DNA of 23,521 bases from assembly GCA_937926325.1 (NCBI GenBank), contig CALAZQ010000112.1:1-23521 (forward strand). Reading direction: 5' to 3'. The stretch comes from an uncultured Planctomycetaceae bacterium. GTDB taxonomy: Bacteria > Planctomycetota > Planctomycetia > Pirellulales > UBA1268. Under the pieces are notes generated by a model that was not told the origin of the DNA, searched no databases, and saw nothing but the letters and a program-made list of their open reading frames with translations. The translations under genes and the position numbers were made by a program. The first letter of the stretch is position 1. The number at the start of each line of letters is the position of its first letter. Positions 8,920 to 16,066 of the stretch are shown here, piece by piece.

Positions 8920-9867
8920 ATGATCGTGGCAGCCCGCCGCCGTTTGGCGGCACTCTTTGACCGGCTTCAGGGTTCACCACGGAAAGACTTTTTCGACCGC
9001 TGTGTCGTCGGCCTGGCTGCGGTGGGCTTTCTGGCGCATTTGCTGTTCGTGGCGGTGGTCAACCTGCTGCCCGACATGCCGGAGACAATTTTCGAAGGGC
9101 TTGACCGCAGCCTTCTACATGCGGTCTATACCCCGTTCAGCATCATCCTCTTCTACGAGGTCATCCTGCTGGTCTTCGCCCTCGCCGACTCCCACACCGG
9201 CGAGGTGGCCAAGCAGTATCAAATTGTCTCACTGATCGTCGTCCGCCGGGTTTTCAAGGACATCGGCAGCTTTGAGAGTTTCGAACACTGGCTGACGGAA
9301 ACCGAAGCGGTCAAGGCGGTGCTTCTCGACATGGGCGGGGCGGCACTGATGTTCGTCCTGGTCACCGGCTTCACGCTGCTGCGGCGATCAATCCCCAAGG
9401 TGCCGATTCAACGAAACCTGGCCGGCTTTATTGAACTCAAAAAAGCGGTCGCGATCCTTTTGCTGATCGTGCTCTCAGGTCTCGCGCTGCTCAACCTCGC
9501 CGTCTGGCTGCGGCTGCTGCCGGCCTCTCTGCTTGGGCTCCCGGAGCTCCCTGAGAATGTTGACCTCTTCTTCTTTCCCCTGTTCTTTGAATTCATGATC
9601 TTTACTGATGTCTTCATCCTGATCGTGTCACTCGCCTACTACGATCGCTATGAATACGTCTTCCGCAATGCCGGCTTCGTGATTTCAACAGTGCTGCTGC
9701 GGGTCTCACTCTCGACCCCCAAGCCCTATGACATCGGTGTCGCCCTGATTGCGATGATCTATGGAGCCGTCATTCTGGCCATCTTCGGCTGGTTCAGCGC
9801 CATCATCAGCCGACAGCCGGGAGACCGGGAAGGGAACGCTCACTCGCCTCGGGGCCCCAGAACATGA
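8920..9867 (+). CDS. Polytopic inner-membrane protein of unknown function (315 aa)
   Basis: No family was recognised. About six or seven hydrophobic segments are visible, near residues 28-50, 65-90, 130-155, 173-197, 212-242, 250-266 and 272-297. A charged loop with RRVFKDIGSFESFEHW lies at about 110-125, and there is a short polar C-terminal tail. ATG at 8920 follows GGGAC with short spacing. The final codons overlap the next gene in an ATGA arrangement (ATG at 9864, stop TGA at 9865-9867), so the two are translationally coupled. The downstream partner is a secreted TPR protein, which suggests a membrane-associated function shared by both products. Transporter, channel or assembly factor cannot be distinguished from sequence alone. 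Confidence 0.85.
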   Translation: MIVAARRRLAALFDRLQGSPRKDFFDRCVVGLAAVGFLAHLLFVAVVNLLPDMPETIFEGLDRSLLHAVYTPFSIILFYEVILLVFALADSHTGEVAKQYQIVSLIVVRRVFKDIGSFESFEHWLTETEAVKAVLLDMGGAALMFVLVTGFTLLRRSIPKVPIQRNLAGFIELKKAVAILLLIVLSGLALLNLAVWLRLLPASLLGLPELPENVDLFFFPLFFEFMIFTDVFILIVSLAYYDRYEYVFRNAGFVISTVLLRVSLSTPKPYDIGVALIAMIYGAVILAIFGWFSAIISRQPGDREGNAHSPRGPRT

Positions 9868-10691
9868 ACCGACTGCTGACTTCCTGCGTTTCGACCTGTG
9901 CCGTGGAACGCCCACTTCACACACACTGCTGGCGATCACCACAGTCACGGCAGCCGGCTGTGCTCGCCAGCTGGCTGTTGGGCGTTTGTAGCCTGGTGCT
10001 GCTGGTGTTGCTGCCGGCTGATGTTCGGGCCGCTGAACCAGCCACCCCTGCACGGCCAACAGGCAGACCGGCTACCGCGCCGCAGGATCTGTTCGCCGAA
10101 GCCATCAATCAGTTCTTCGCCGGCAAGCCCGCCGAGTCGGCCCGGCTGTTCGACAGCCTGATTGCGACGCAGCCCGATCTGGCTCCCAGCCTCTGGCAGC
10201 GGGGGCTCGCCCTCTACTATGCCGAGCGGTATGACGACGGTCGCAAGCAATTTGAACTGCACCGCACCGTCAATCCCAACGATGTCGAAAACCCCGCCTG
10301 GCACTATCTCTGCGTCGCTCGGGCCGAATCTCCAGAGCGGGCCCGAGAAAAGATGCTGCCGGTCGGCCGTGACGCCCGGGTGCCGATGCGAGAAATCCTG
10401 TCCCTCTTCAAGGCTGAGGGGACCGAGGACGCCGTGCTGGCGGCAGCTTCACAAGGCGACGGCCACCAGCAGCGGAACCAGCTCTGCTATGCCCATCTGT
10501 ACCTCGGCCTCTACGCCGAGGCCAACGGCGACAGCGACCGGGCCCGGCGGCACATTCTCTTGGCGGCCGATCGCTATGGCATGGACCACTACATGGGACG
10601 TGTGGCCAAACTGCATGCCAAGTTACGGTCGTGGGAACTTCCCGAAAACGCGAAAGCCCACCAACCAACCGAGGCTCGGGATGACTATTGA
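9864..10691 (+). CDS. Exported TPR-repeat protein coupled to the upstream membrane protein
   Basis: The 275-aa product has an N-terminal export signal: polar residues 1-30, hydrophobic core about 32-50 (LASWLLGVCSLVLLVLL), and a likely cleavage after ADVRA near residue 56. A Pro/Thr-rich linker follows, then tetratricopeptide-like helices at about 73-140 (FAEAINQFFAGKPAESA and LWQRGLALYYAERYDDG). A further helical hairpin lies at about 210-245 (YAHLYLGLYAEANGDSDRA). TPRs mediate protein-protein contacts. The start overlaps the stop of the upstream gene by 4 bases, so both are probably made in fixed ratio. The n-region of the signal is unusually long, and a later start is possible, though no strong alternative ribosome site was seen. 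Confidence 0.85.
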   Translation: MNRLLTSCVSTCAVERPLHTHCWRSPQSRQPAVLASWLLGVCSLVLLVLLPADVRAAEPATPARPTGRPATAPQDLFAEAINQFFAGKPAESARLFDSLIATQPDLAPSLWQRGLALYYAERYDDGRKQFELHRTVNPNDVENPAWHYLCVARAESPERAREKMLPVGRDARVPMREILSLFKAEGTEDAVLAAASQGDGHQQRNQLCYAHLYLGLYAEANGDSDRARRHILLAADRYGMDHYMGRVAKLHAKLRSWELPENAKAHQPTEARDDY

Positions 10692-10825
10692 ATTTTCATC
10701 GTAGCCACAACCCTCACGAAAATTACGGTCGCCGCAGTTGCTCCACCGGAATCTGCCACCAACACCGCCAATAGAGTTCAGCGTGTTATCCAGCTGGTCG
10801 AAGATGGCCGCCAACTTGTCGTCGC
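10692..10825. other. Intergenic gap between convergent genes, locally lower GC
   Basis: These 134 bases separate the TPR gene from the oppositely oriented debranching enzyme gene. The stretch is visibly less GC-rich than its neighbours and has short open frames on both strands. One is a 63-codon minus-strand frame from 10814 overlapping the TPR gene end. None has a recognisable motif or ribosome site. No convincing terminator hairpin was found. Confidence 0.5.
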
Positions 10826-12988
10826 CTACGCCGTGACGATCACCTCGACCGCGGCCGAGCGGCGGGTGGTCTGAACGCCGACATCGGTCTCGTGCCGGTG
10901 CAGTTCCAGATCGATCTCTTCCTCACCGACCCGCAGGTTGGCGATCCGCAGATGCTCAAGGTAGGGCGGCAGGACCGGCCGGTCGAACCGCACCGTCGGC
11001 CGTCCCGTCTGCTGGTCGATCGTGACCGAGAGCCCGGTCACTGCCTCCAACAAGGCAAAGACGCCGCCACTGGCCCAGGCCTGCGGCATGCAGGCGACCG
11101 GGTAGAGCGTCGGCCCTTCGTCCTCGCGACGGGCAAAGCCGCAGAAGAGTTCCGGCAGCCGGTGCAGTGGCATAAACAGCGAGGCCTCGAACTGCCCCTG
11201 CAGGATTCGCAGCACCTCGTCCTTGAAGCCATAGCGGGCCAGGCCGAGGGCAATGAGTGAATTGTCGTGCGGCCAGACCGAGCCGTTGTGATAGCTCATC
11301 GGGTTGTAGCGGGCCTCGCGCTCGTCGAGCGTGCGGATGCCGAAGCCGTTGAACGATGCCGGCCCCAGCAACGACCGGGCCACGCTGGCAGCCTGCTCGG
11401 CCGAGGCGATACCGGCAAACAGGCAGTGGCCGGCGTTTGAACCACGGACCAGACAGGGACGCTTGTCACCATCGAGGGCGACCGCAAAACCCTGCAGCTC
11501 AGGCCGCCAAAACAGCTCAGAAAACTGCCGCCTGAGCCGTTCGGCCTGCTGCCGGAATGCCTCGGCCTGCTGCTGCCGACCGATCGCGGCGGCAATGGCC
11601 GCGATCGCCTGCAGGGCGGCATAGGCATAGGCCTGCACCTCACACAACGCGATCGGCCCCTCGGCCAGTCGGCCGTCGGCATGGCTGACGGAATCCCAGG
11701 AGTCCTTCCAGCCCTGGTTCCGCAGCCCGGTGTCGGCCGCCCGCTGGTACTCGATGAAGCCGTCACCATCGCGGTCGCCGTACCGGTGCATCCAGTCGGC
11801 AGCGGCCTCCAGCTGCGGCCAGAGTGACTCGACGAAGGCCACGTCAGCCGTCCGCCGCAGGTAGTCACCGGCCAGCATGAGAAACAGCGGGGTGGCATCG
11901 ATTGAGCCGTAGTAGCGGCCGAAGGGAATCTCACCGACCGCCGCCATCTCACCCAGCCGCGACTCATGCAGAATCTTCCCCGGCTCGGCATCGGTGGCAG
12001 CATCGACCGCGTCAGCCTGGCGGGCTGCCAGGTAGCCAAGCACCCCGCGGGCCAGCTGGGGCTCGACGGTAAGCAGCTGCCGGGCGGTCACAATGCCGTC
12101 GCGGCCGAACGGCGTACTGAACCAGGGCACTCCGGCATAGGGATAGAGCCCGGTGGCCGTGGCGGTGGCCAGCAGGTGAATGTCAGAAAAGGACCGGTGC
12201 AGCCACTGGTTGAATTGCGGATTGCTGGTGTCGATCGCCGCCGCCGACCGGCGGGCGGTGCGGAAGCGGTCGACCGTCCGCCGGACCGCCGTGTCAAACC
12301 GGGCCGCGGCCGGGCTGTCCCGCAAGGGCCGGCGAAAGTCACAGCAGCAGCAGATTCGGGCCGCCTGCTGCGGGGCGATCTGCAGATCGACGGTTAGGCT
12401 CTCGGCGGTGAGCCGGGCCGCCCGGCCGTCGAGCCGCAGGCTGGTGACCCGCTCGCGACCGTCGAGCCCGCGGTAGCAGAGCACCACCGCATGCTCCCGA
12501 ACCTGCCGTGAGACCTCACCCCGACGCGGCCGTCGCATGCCCCGCTCTTCAAAAATGTCGTGGAAGTCGGCGTCGAACCGCAGGCAGACCGGCACGGTGA
12601 TCGACTGGTCGGCATAGTTGGTGAAAACCAGCTGCTGATGGAAGGCGGCCGGGCCGAGCACGCTGGTCCGCCGCAGATGCACCGTGCCGTCCGGCACCTC
12701 TGCCTGGTCGCAGGCCGGGTTGGCCAGGTCGGCAACCAGCATGCAGTTGTCCTCACGGACGGTCGAGCTGAGCAGCAGCGGCCGGCGGTTCCAGATGAAC
12801 AGCTCGAACCGTGACAGCTGCCGCGCCCCCTCATGGAAGATGCCGAGGTCCCCCTCCTGCCGCCGAATGTCACCGGCTGCCGTCAGGACGGCGAAGGTCT
12901 CGCCGTCCTTCAGCACGAACGGCAGCGGCCCCGGCCGGGAGGCCCGGGCAACGACGCCATAGTGCAGCGGCAGCCCCTCGTCAGGCAT
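10826..12988 (-). CDS. Amylo-alpha-1,6-glucosidase (glycogen debranching enzyme family)
   Basis: The 720-aa protein shows the bacterial debranching layout. An N-terminal beta-rich domain (about 20-220) begins with VLKDGETFAV and the IFHEGARQLSRFEL stretch typical of GDE_N_bis proteins. A catalytic (alpha/alpha)6-barrel of the GH15/MGH1 type runs from about 250 to 690. Landmarks are PYAGVPWFSTPFGRDG (residues 284-298), FGRYYGSIDATPLF (356-369), GDRDGDGFIEY near 400, and SYHNGSVWPHDNSL near 570. The likely reaction is hydrolysis of alpha-1,6 branches in glycogen-like glucans. GGGAG lies 8 bases before ATG at 12988. The start is 22 bases downstream of the GT4 stop, so the two form an operon. Residues 213-216 are four consecutive cysteines (CCCC), which is unusual. 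Confidence 0.93.
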   Translation of the reverse strand: MPDEGLPLHYGVVARASRPGPLPFVLKDGETFAVLTAAGDIRRQEGDLGIFHEGARQLSRFELFIWNRRPLLLSSTVREDNCMLVADLANPACDQAEVPDGTVHLRRTSVLGPAAFHQQLVFTNYADQSITVPVCLRFDADFHDIFEERGMRRPRRGEVSRQVREHAVVLCYRGLDGRERVTSLRLDGRAARLTAESLTVDLQIAPQQAARICCCCDFRRPLRDSPAAARFDTAVRRTVDRFRTARRSAAAIDTSNPQFNQWLHRSFSDIHLLATATATGLYPYAGVPWFSTPFGRDGIVTARQLLTVEPQLARGVLGYLAARQADAVDAATDAEPGKILHESRLGEMAAVGEIPFGRYYGSIDATPLFLMLAGDYLRRTADVAFVESLWPQLEAAADWMHRYGDRDGDGFIEYQRAADTGLRNQGWKDSWDSVSHADGRLAEGPIALCEVQAYAYAALQAIAAIAAAIGRQQQAEAFRQQAERLRRQFSELFWRPELQGFAVALDGDKRPCLVRGSNAGHCLFAGIASAEQAASVARSLLGPASFNGFGIRTLDEREARYNPMSYHNGSVWPHDNSLIALGLARYGFKDEVLRILQGQFEASLFMPLHRLPELFCGFARREDEGPTLYPVACMPQAWASGGVFALLEAVTGLSVTIDQQTGRPTVRFDRPVLPPYLEHLRIANLRVGEEEIDLELHRHETDVGVQTTRRSAAVEVIVTA

Positions 12989-13010
12989 CGGTCAGGCTCC
13001 CGAGACCAGG

Positions 13011-14162
13011 CTAGCGATCGAATGTACCGTCGCCGGATGCGGCGGCAGCGAACCCACAAAACCCATCGTCTTTTTGGGGTTCGCCTCGGCGGGAAAAGGC
13101 CGGAGAGGGCTTTGTCCACCGACAATCAGTCCACCGCGGCTGGCTGAGCGAGCCGTAGAGCCGCTCGTAGTCGTCGGCCATGCGGGGGGCGGTGTAGCGG
13201 GCCTCGAACAGGGCTCGGACGCCGGCCCGGTCGATAGCACGAACCCGTTCTGTTGCAGCCACGGCGGCCTCGTGCGAATCGACGACGAAGCCCGTCACCC
13301 CCTCATGCATCACCTCGGGCACCGAGCCGTTTCGCCAGGCGATCACCGGCGTGCCACAGGCCATCGCCTCGATCATCACCAGCCCGAAGGGCTCCGGCCA
13401 GTCGATCGGGAAGAGCAAGGCCCGGGCCCGGCCGATGAGCTCCTGCTTGTCGAGGTCGTCGATCTCCCCCACGAACTCAACCAGCGGGTTCCCCTGAATC
13501 AGCGGCCTGATCGCCGTCTGAAAATAGTCCCGATCGACCCGGTCGATCTTGGCCGCCACCCGCAGGGGCAGACCGACCGCGGTCGCAATGGCGATCGCCC
13601 GGTCGAGCCGCTTCTCGGGCGCGATCCGGCCGACAAAGACGAGATAGTCATCGGCTTGTCGCACCAGGGCATAACGGTCGGCCGGCAGCCCGTGGTGGAT
13701 CGTGGCCTGCCAATTGGCCCGCGGCAGGGGCGTCCGCTGGTGGTCCGAGATCGAGACCAGCGGAATCTCGGCGAACACCTGGTAAAGCTCGGGCAGGTCG
13801 GTCAGGTCGAGCCGGCCGTGCTGCGTGGTCAGATGGGGAACACCCAGCCGGCTGGAGAGCGGAAAGTGCAGGTGCCCGGTGTGGAAGTGGATGATGTCGA
13901 ACCGCTGGGCCTGCCGGCAGACCGCCTCAAGCTGCAGGGTCTCGGGGACGGTCGGGTCAATCGGCTGGCGGCCCAGCCGCAGGGCCCGCGGCACGCAGGC
14001 GTGGAGATCGGCCGAGGTCTGGGAATCTCCACTGGCGAACAGGGTGACCTCATGGCCGCGGCTGACGAGTTCTTCGGTGAGGAAATGGACGACACGTTCA
14101 GTGCCGCCGTACTTCTGGGGCGGCACGCTCTCGTGCAGCGGCGCCACCTGGGCGATTCGCAT
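13011..14162 (-). CDS. GT4-family glycosyltransferase
   Basis: The 383-aa protein has the GT-B architecture. The N-terminal domain starts MRIAQVAPLHESVPPQKYGG, the form seen in glycosyltransferases often paired with debranching enzymes. The hinge region carries FVGRIAPEK (176-184), and the C-terminal nucleotide-sugar site shows E-x7-E in EPFGLVMIE (Glu257, Glu265). The next gene, 22 bases downstream, is an amylo-alpha-1,6-glucosidase, so a role in glucan synthesis or turnover is inferred; donor and acceptor are unknown. AGGAG lies 10 bases upstream of the ATG. The domain ends near DYERLYGSLS (residue 340). The last 43 residues are a non-family tail rich in Arg, Lys, Pro and Phe, encoded across a strong palindrome at 13048-13084. 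That suggests readthrough into former intergenic DNA or a late frameshift. Confidence 0.93.
   Translation of the reverse strand: MRIAQVAPLHESVPPQKYGGTERVVHFLTEELVSRGHEVTLFASGDSQTSADLHACVPRALRLGRQPIDPTVPETLQLEAVCRQAQRFDIIHFHTGHLHFPLSSRLGVPHLTTQHGRLDLTDLPELYQVFAEIPLVSISDHQRTPLPRANWQATIHHGLPADRYALVRQADDYLVFVGRIAPEKRLDRAIAIATAVGLPLRVAAKIDRVDRDYFQTAIRPLIQGNPLVEFVGEIDDLDKQELIGRARALLFPIDWPEPFGLVMIEAMACGTPVIAWRNGSVPEVMHEGVTGFVVDSHEAAVAATERVRAIDRAGVRALFEARYTAPRMADDYERLYGSLSQPRWTDCRWTKPSPAFSRRGEPQKDDGFCGFAAAASGDGTFDR
13048..13084. repeat. Palindrome within the 3' end of the GT4 gene
   Basis: GCGAACCC at 13048-13055 pairs perfectly with GGGTTCGC at 13077-13084. AAAA at 13058-13061 can continue the stem with TTTT at 13072-13075 across a 2-base bulge on one side and one base on the other. 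It falls in codons about 360-372 of the glycosyltransferase tail, just ahead of the debranching enzyme start. Confidence 0.75.
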
Positions 14163-14303
14163 GGTCGGCAGACTCCTGCGCGGGAAACCGTTGGGACCTG
14201 AGTCGGCATCGTTCCCGGCGAAGCATCCCCGGCCCGCCGCTGGGCATCATCGCCACGTGTGGTGGCTTTCCCCGCTGCCGCTGCCTGCGTGCGATGCGGC
14301 CAA

Positions 14304-14333
14304 ACGATAGGCGGCCGGCCCGCCAACCGACAA
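14304..14333 (-). promoter_or_regulatory. Possible sigma70-type promoter for the glycosyltransferase-debranching operon
   Basis: Read on the minus strand, TTGTCG (14328-14333) and TATCGT (14304-14309) are separated by 18 bases. Each hexamer matches about four consensus positions. They lie about 140 bases upstream of the GT4 start, in the 218-base gap after the GIY-YIG gene. This is a weak match and unproven. The rest of the gap shows nothing recognisable. Confidence 0.3.
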
Positions 14334-14380
14334 CTGCCCCGGTTCAACGGCGACTGCTGCCGCCGGACACCCGAGGAAAA

Positions 14381-15115
14381 TCAGCCCGCCCCTTGCTCAC
14401 CTGACGCCGCACGATCGAGGCCGAGGGCCTGCCGCCGTTCGTCGTACCGCTCAGTTCCCCCTTCAACGCAATAGCCCTCGGCCTCGAGGGCCAGCCGCAG
14501 GTCGGCCTCGGCGGTCAGGGCATCGTCTTCGCAGAAGAGGGGCTGCCGAAAGTCCTCCGGCAGCAGATCGGGCCGCGGCCGCAGGAAGTGACGATGGCAG
14601 ACCTGGCTGTGCAGCCGCTGCCCCTTCACCGAGTGATGCCCCTCGCGATGCTGCCGAACGCGGTCGGCCACCGGCTGGGTGGTCTGGCCGACGTAGAGAT
14701 AGCCGGTGGCGGCGGAACCGACGGCGTTGGGATCGAGTTCGATCACGTAGAGCTGCCAGACGGTGAGGTCGCCGTTGACCGTGTAGCCGTCGCAGCGAAG
14801 CCGCTGCCGGAGGATTTTTTCGGCCGCCTTGATCCGCTTCTGCTGCGTCGGGCTGATGAAGGGCTGGTCGCGGCCACCGGGCTGGTCGGCAGCGGGCATC
14901 GCCTCGTAGACGACATTCACCACCCGCAGCCGGCGGGCCCGGGGCGAGGTCTTGACCCAACGGTCGAGTGCCAGCCCCGGCCGCTGGGGCAGCGACTTGA
15001 CCACCACCCGCGGCCGGTCGGGATGCCGCCGCGGCCCGGCCAGATCGTCGGTCTTCAGCACGCAGAGCCAGACCCGGCGAGTTTCACCGGCGGGCAACGG
15101 TCGTCGCGGCATCAT
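14381..15115 (-). CDS. GIY-YIG nuclease-like domain protein (244 aa)
   Basis: Residues 122-220 carry the signature of the GIY-YIG fold: LYVIEL (122-127, the GIY strand), YLYVGQT (139-145, the YIG strand), then Arg152 and His156 in DRVRQHREGH. A late glutamate-containing helix lies at about 201-213, leading into EGYCVEGG. GIY-YIG enzymes cut DNA or RNA by a metal-dependent mechanism. The N-terminal 100 residues have no recognised motif beyond a beta strand (RRVWLCVLKTDD) and a basic region. The start at 15115 (or 15112, tandem ATGs) was chosen because it begins 31 bases after the dehydrogenase stop. A longer frame from 15241 would overlap that gene and reads as low-complexity Cys/Arg sequence. 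Whether it is catalytically active is unclear, since the metal-binding Glu assignment is by eye. Confidence 0.75.
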   Translation of the reverse strand: MMPRRPLPAGETRRVWLCVLKTDDLAGPRRHPDRPRVVVKSLPQRPGLALDRWVKTSPRARRLRVVNVVYEAMPAADQPGGRDQPFISPTQQKRIKAAEKILRQRLRCDGYTVNGDLTVWQLYVIELDPNAVGSAATGYLYVGQTTQPVADRVRQHREGHHSVKGQRLHSQVCHRHFLRPRPDLLPEDFRQPLFCEDDALTAEADLRLALEAEGYCVEGGTERYDERRQALGLDRAASGEQGAG

Positions 15116-15146
15116 CGGCCTTTTCGGAACAACTGCGGCCACAGGC

Positions 15147-15914
15147 TCAGGTCGGCTGCTCGGTCGGCCGCAGCAGGATGTCGTGAACCTGCACATGCTG
15201 CGGGCACGACAACATATAGACCACCGCCTCGGCAACATCATCGGCCTCGAGCACCTTGAACCGTGAATAGGTCTCGCGAGCCTGCTCCTCTGACTTCAGA
15301 TAGTGGCTGGCAAAGCCGGTCTCGACATAGCCGGGACAGATTTCGCCGATGCGAATCGGATCGCCCGCCTCGCGAAGCTCCAGCCGGAGGCTCTCGGTCA
15401 GCGCCCGTACCGCATGCTTGGTCGCCCCGTAGAGGCCCGCACCCGCCGGCACCCGCTGGCCGGCCATCGAGCCGATGTGAATGATCTGGCCCGCCGCGCC
15501 GCGGGCCCGCATATCGGCCAGTGCCTCACGGGTGCAGATGCAGAGGCCGAGAATGTTCACCTCGAGCATCTCCCGCCACTCCTCGACCTCGCCTGCTGCC
15601 AGCGGGGCGGCATGGCCGAGGCCGGCGTTATTGATGAGCACATCGACACCGCCGAATCGCTCTTGAGCCGCCGCAAAGGCCGCTTTCACCGAACCTTCGT
15701 CCCGGACATCGCAGCTGAGGGCCAGCGTGCTCTCGGCATTCCAGTCGGCCCCGGCGAGGATTTCGGCCGCCCGATCCTGTCGGCGGGCACAGCCGACCAC
15801 CCGCATGCCGTCAGCCAGCAGCCGCCTGGCAATCGCCGCCCCGATACCGCTGCTGGCCCCGGTCACCAGGGCTGTCCGCCCGACCCATCGCTGCATGCCG
15901 TGCCGTTCCGCCAT
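15147..15914 (-). CDS. Short-chain dehydrogenase/reductase (SDR), probably NADP-dependent
   Basis: The 255-aa protein is a classical SDR. It has the cofactor-binding TGASSGIG (18-25), Arg44-Arg45 after the second strand (which favours NADP), NNAG at 95-98, and the catalytic set Ser149, Tyr162 and Lys166 (YGATK). PGYVETGF follows near residue 195. The substrate is unknown; the closest general type is the YdfG-like group acting on small hydroxy acids or related compounds. ATG at 15914 gives the normal SDR length of about 250. A longer frame to 16049 would add an atypical N-terminus and cross the divergent promoter region. The GIY-YIG gene follows 31 bases later in the same direction. The 888-aa fusion gene is divergent. 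Confidence 0.93.
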   Translation of the reverse strand: MAERHGMQRWVGRTALVTGASSGIGAAIARRLLADGMRVVGCARRQDRAAEILAGADWNAESTLALSCDVRDEGSVKAAFAAAQERFGGVDVLINNAGLGHAAPLAAGEVEEWREMLEVNILGLCICTREALADMRARGAAGQIIHIGSMAGQRVPAGAGLYGATKHAVRALTESLRLELREAGDPIRIGEICPGYVETGFASHYLKSEEQARETYSRFKVLEADDVAEAVVYMLSCPQHVQVHDILLRPTEQPT

Positions 15915-15968
15915 CTCGATTAGTTGCTCCGTCGCGACGTGTTCCGTGACCGGTGTCTCGCCAGCCCG

Positions 15969-16014
15969 CCTGAGTGTACGGGAAGCCGCTCGCGGGGTAA
16001 CCACTACACTGAGG
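15969..16014. promoter_or_regulatory. Candidate divergent promoter region with paired TACACT boxes
   Basis: CCTGAGTGTA at 15969-15978 and TACACTGAGG at 16005-16014 form an inverted repeat with one mismatch. Each half presents TACACT, a TAnnnT-type -10 element, pointing outward: minus strand toward the dehydrogenase and plus strand toward the 888-aa fusion gene. No good -35 hexamers accompany them. A divergent promoter or a regulator-binding palindrome would both fit. Confidence 0.35.
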
Positions 16015-16066
16015 CAACGCGGTCTGACGCCGCAAATCCACCCGGGCAAAAACTGGACAAAAACTC

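Noticed and set aside
10623..10814. 63-codon minus-strand open frame with a Cys/Gly/Asn-rich stretch
   Set aside because: It overlaps the TPR gene end, has no ribosome site or recognised motif, and lies in a short convergent gap. The lower GC is noted but is not enough for a gene call.
13074..14201. 375-codon plus-strand frame opposite the glycosyltransferase
   Set aside because: It is antisense to a confidently recognised GT4 protein; its composition and lack of motifs mark it as a shadow frame.
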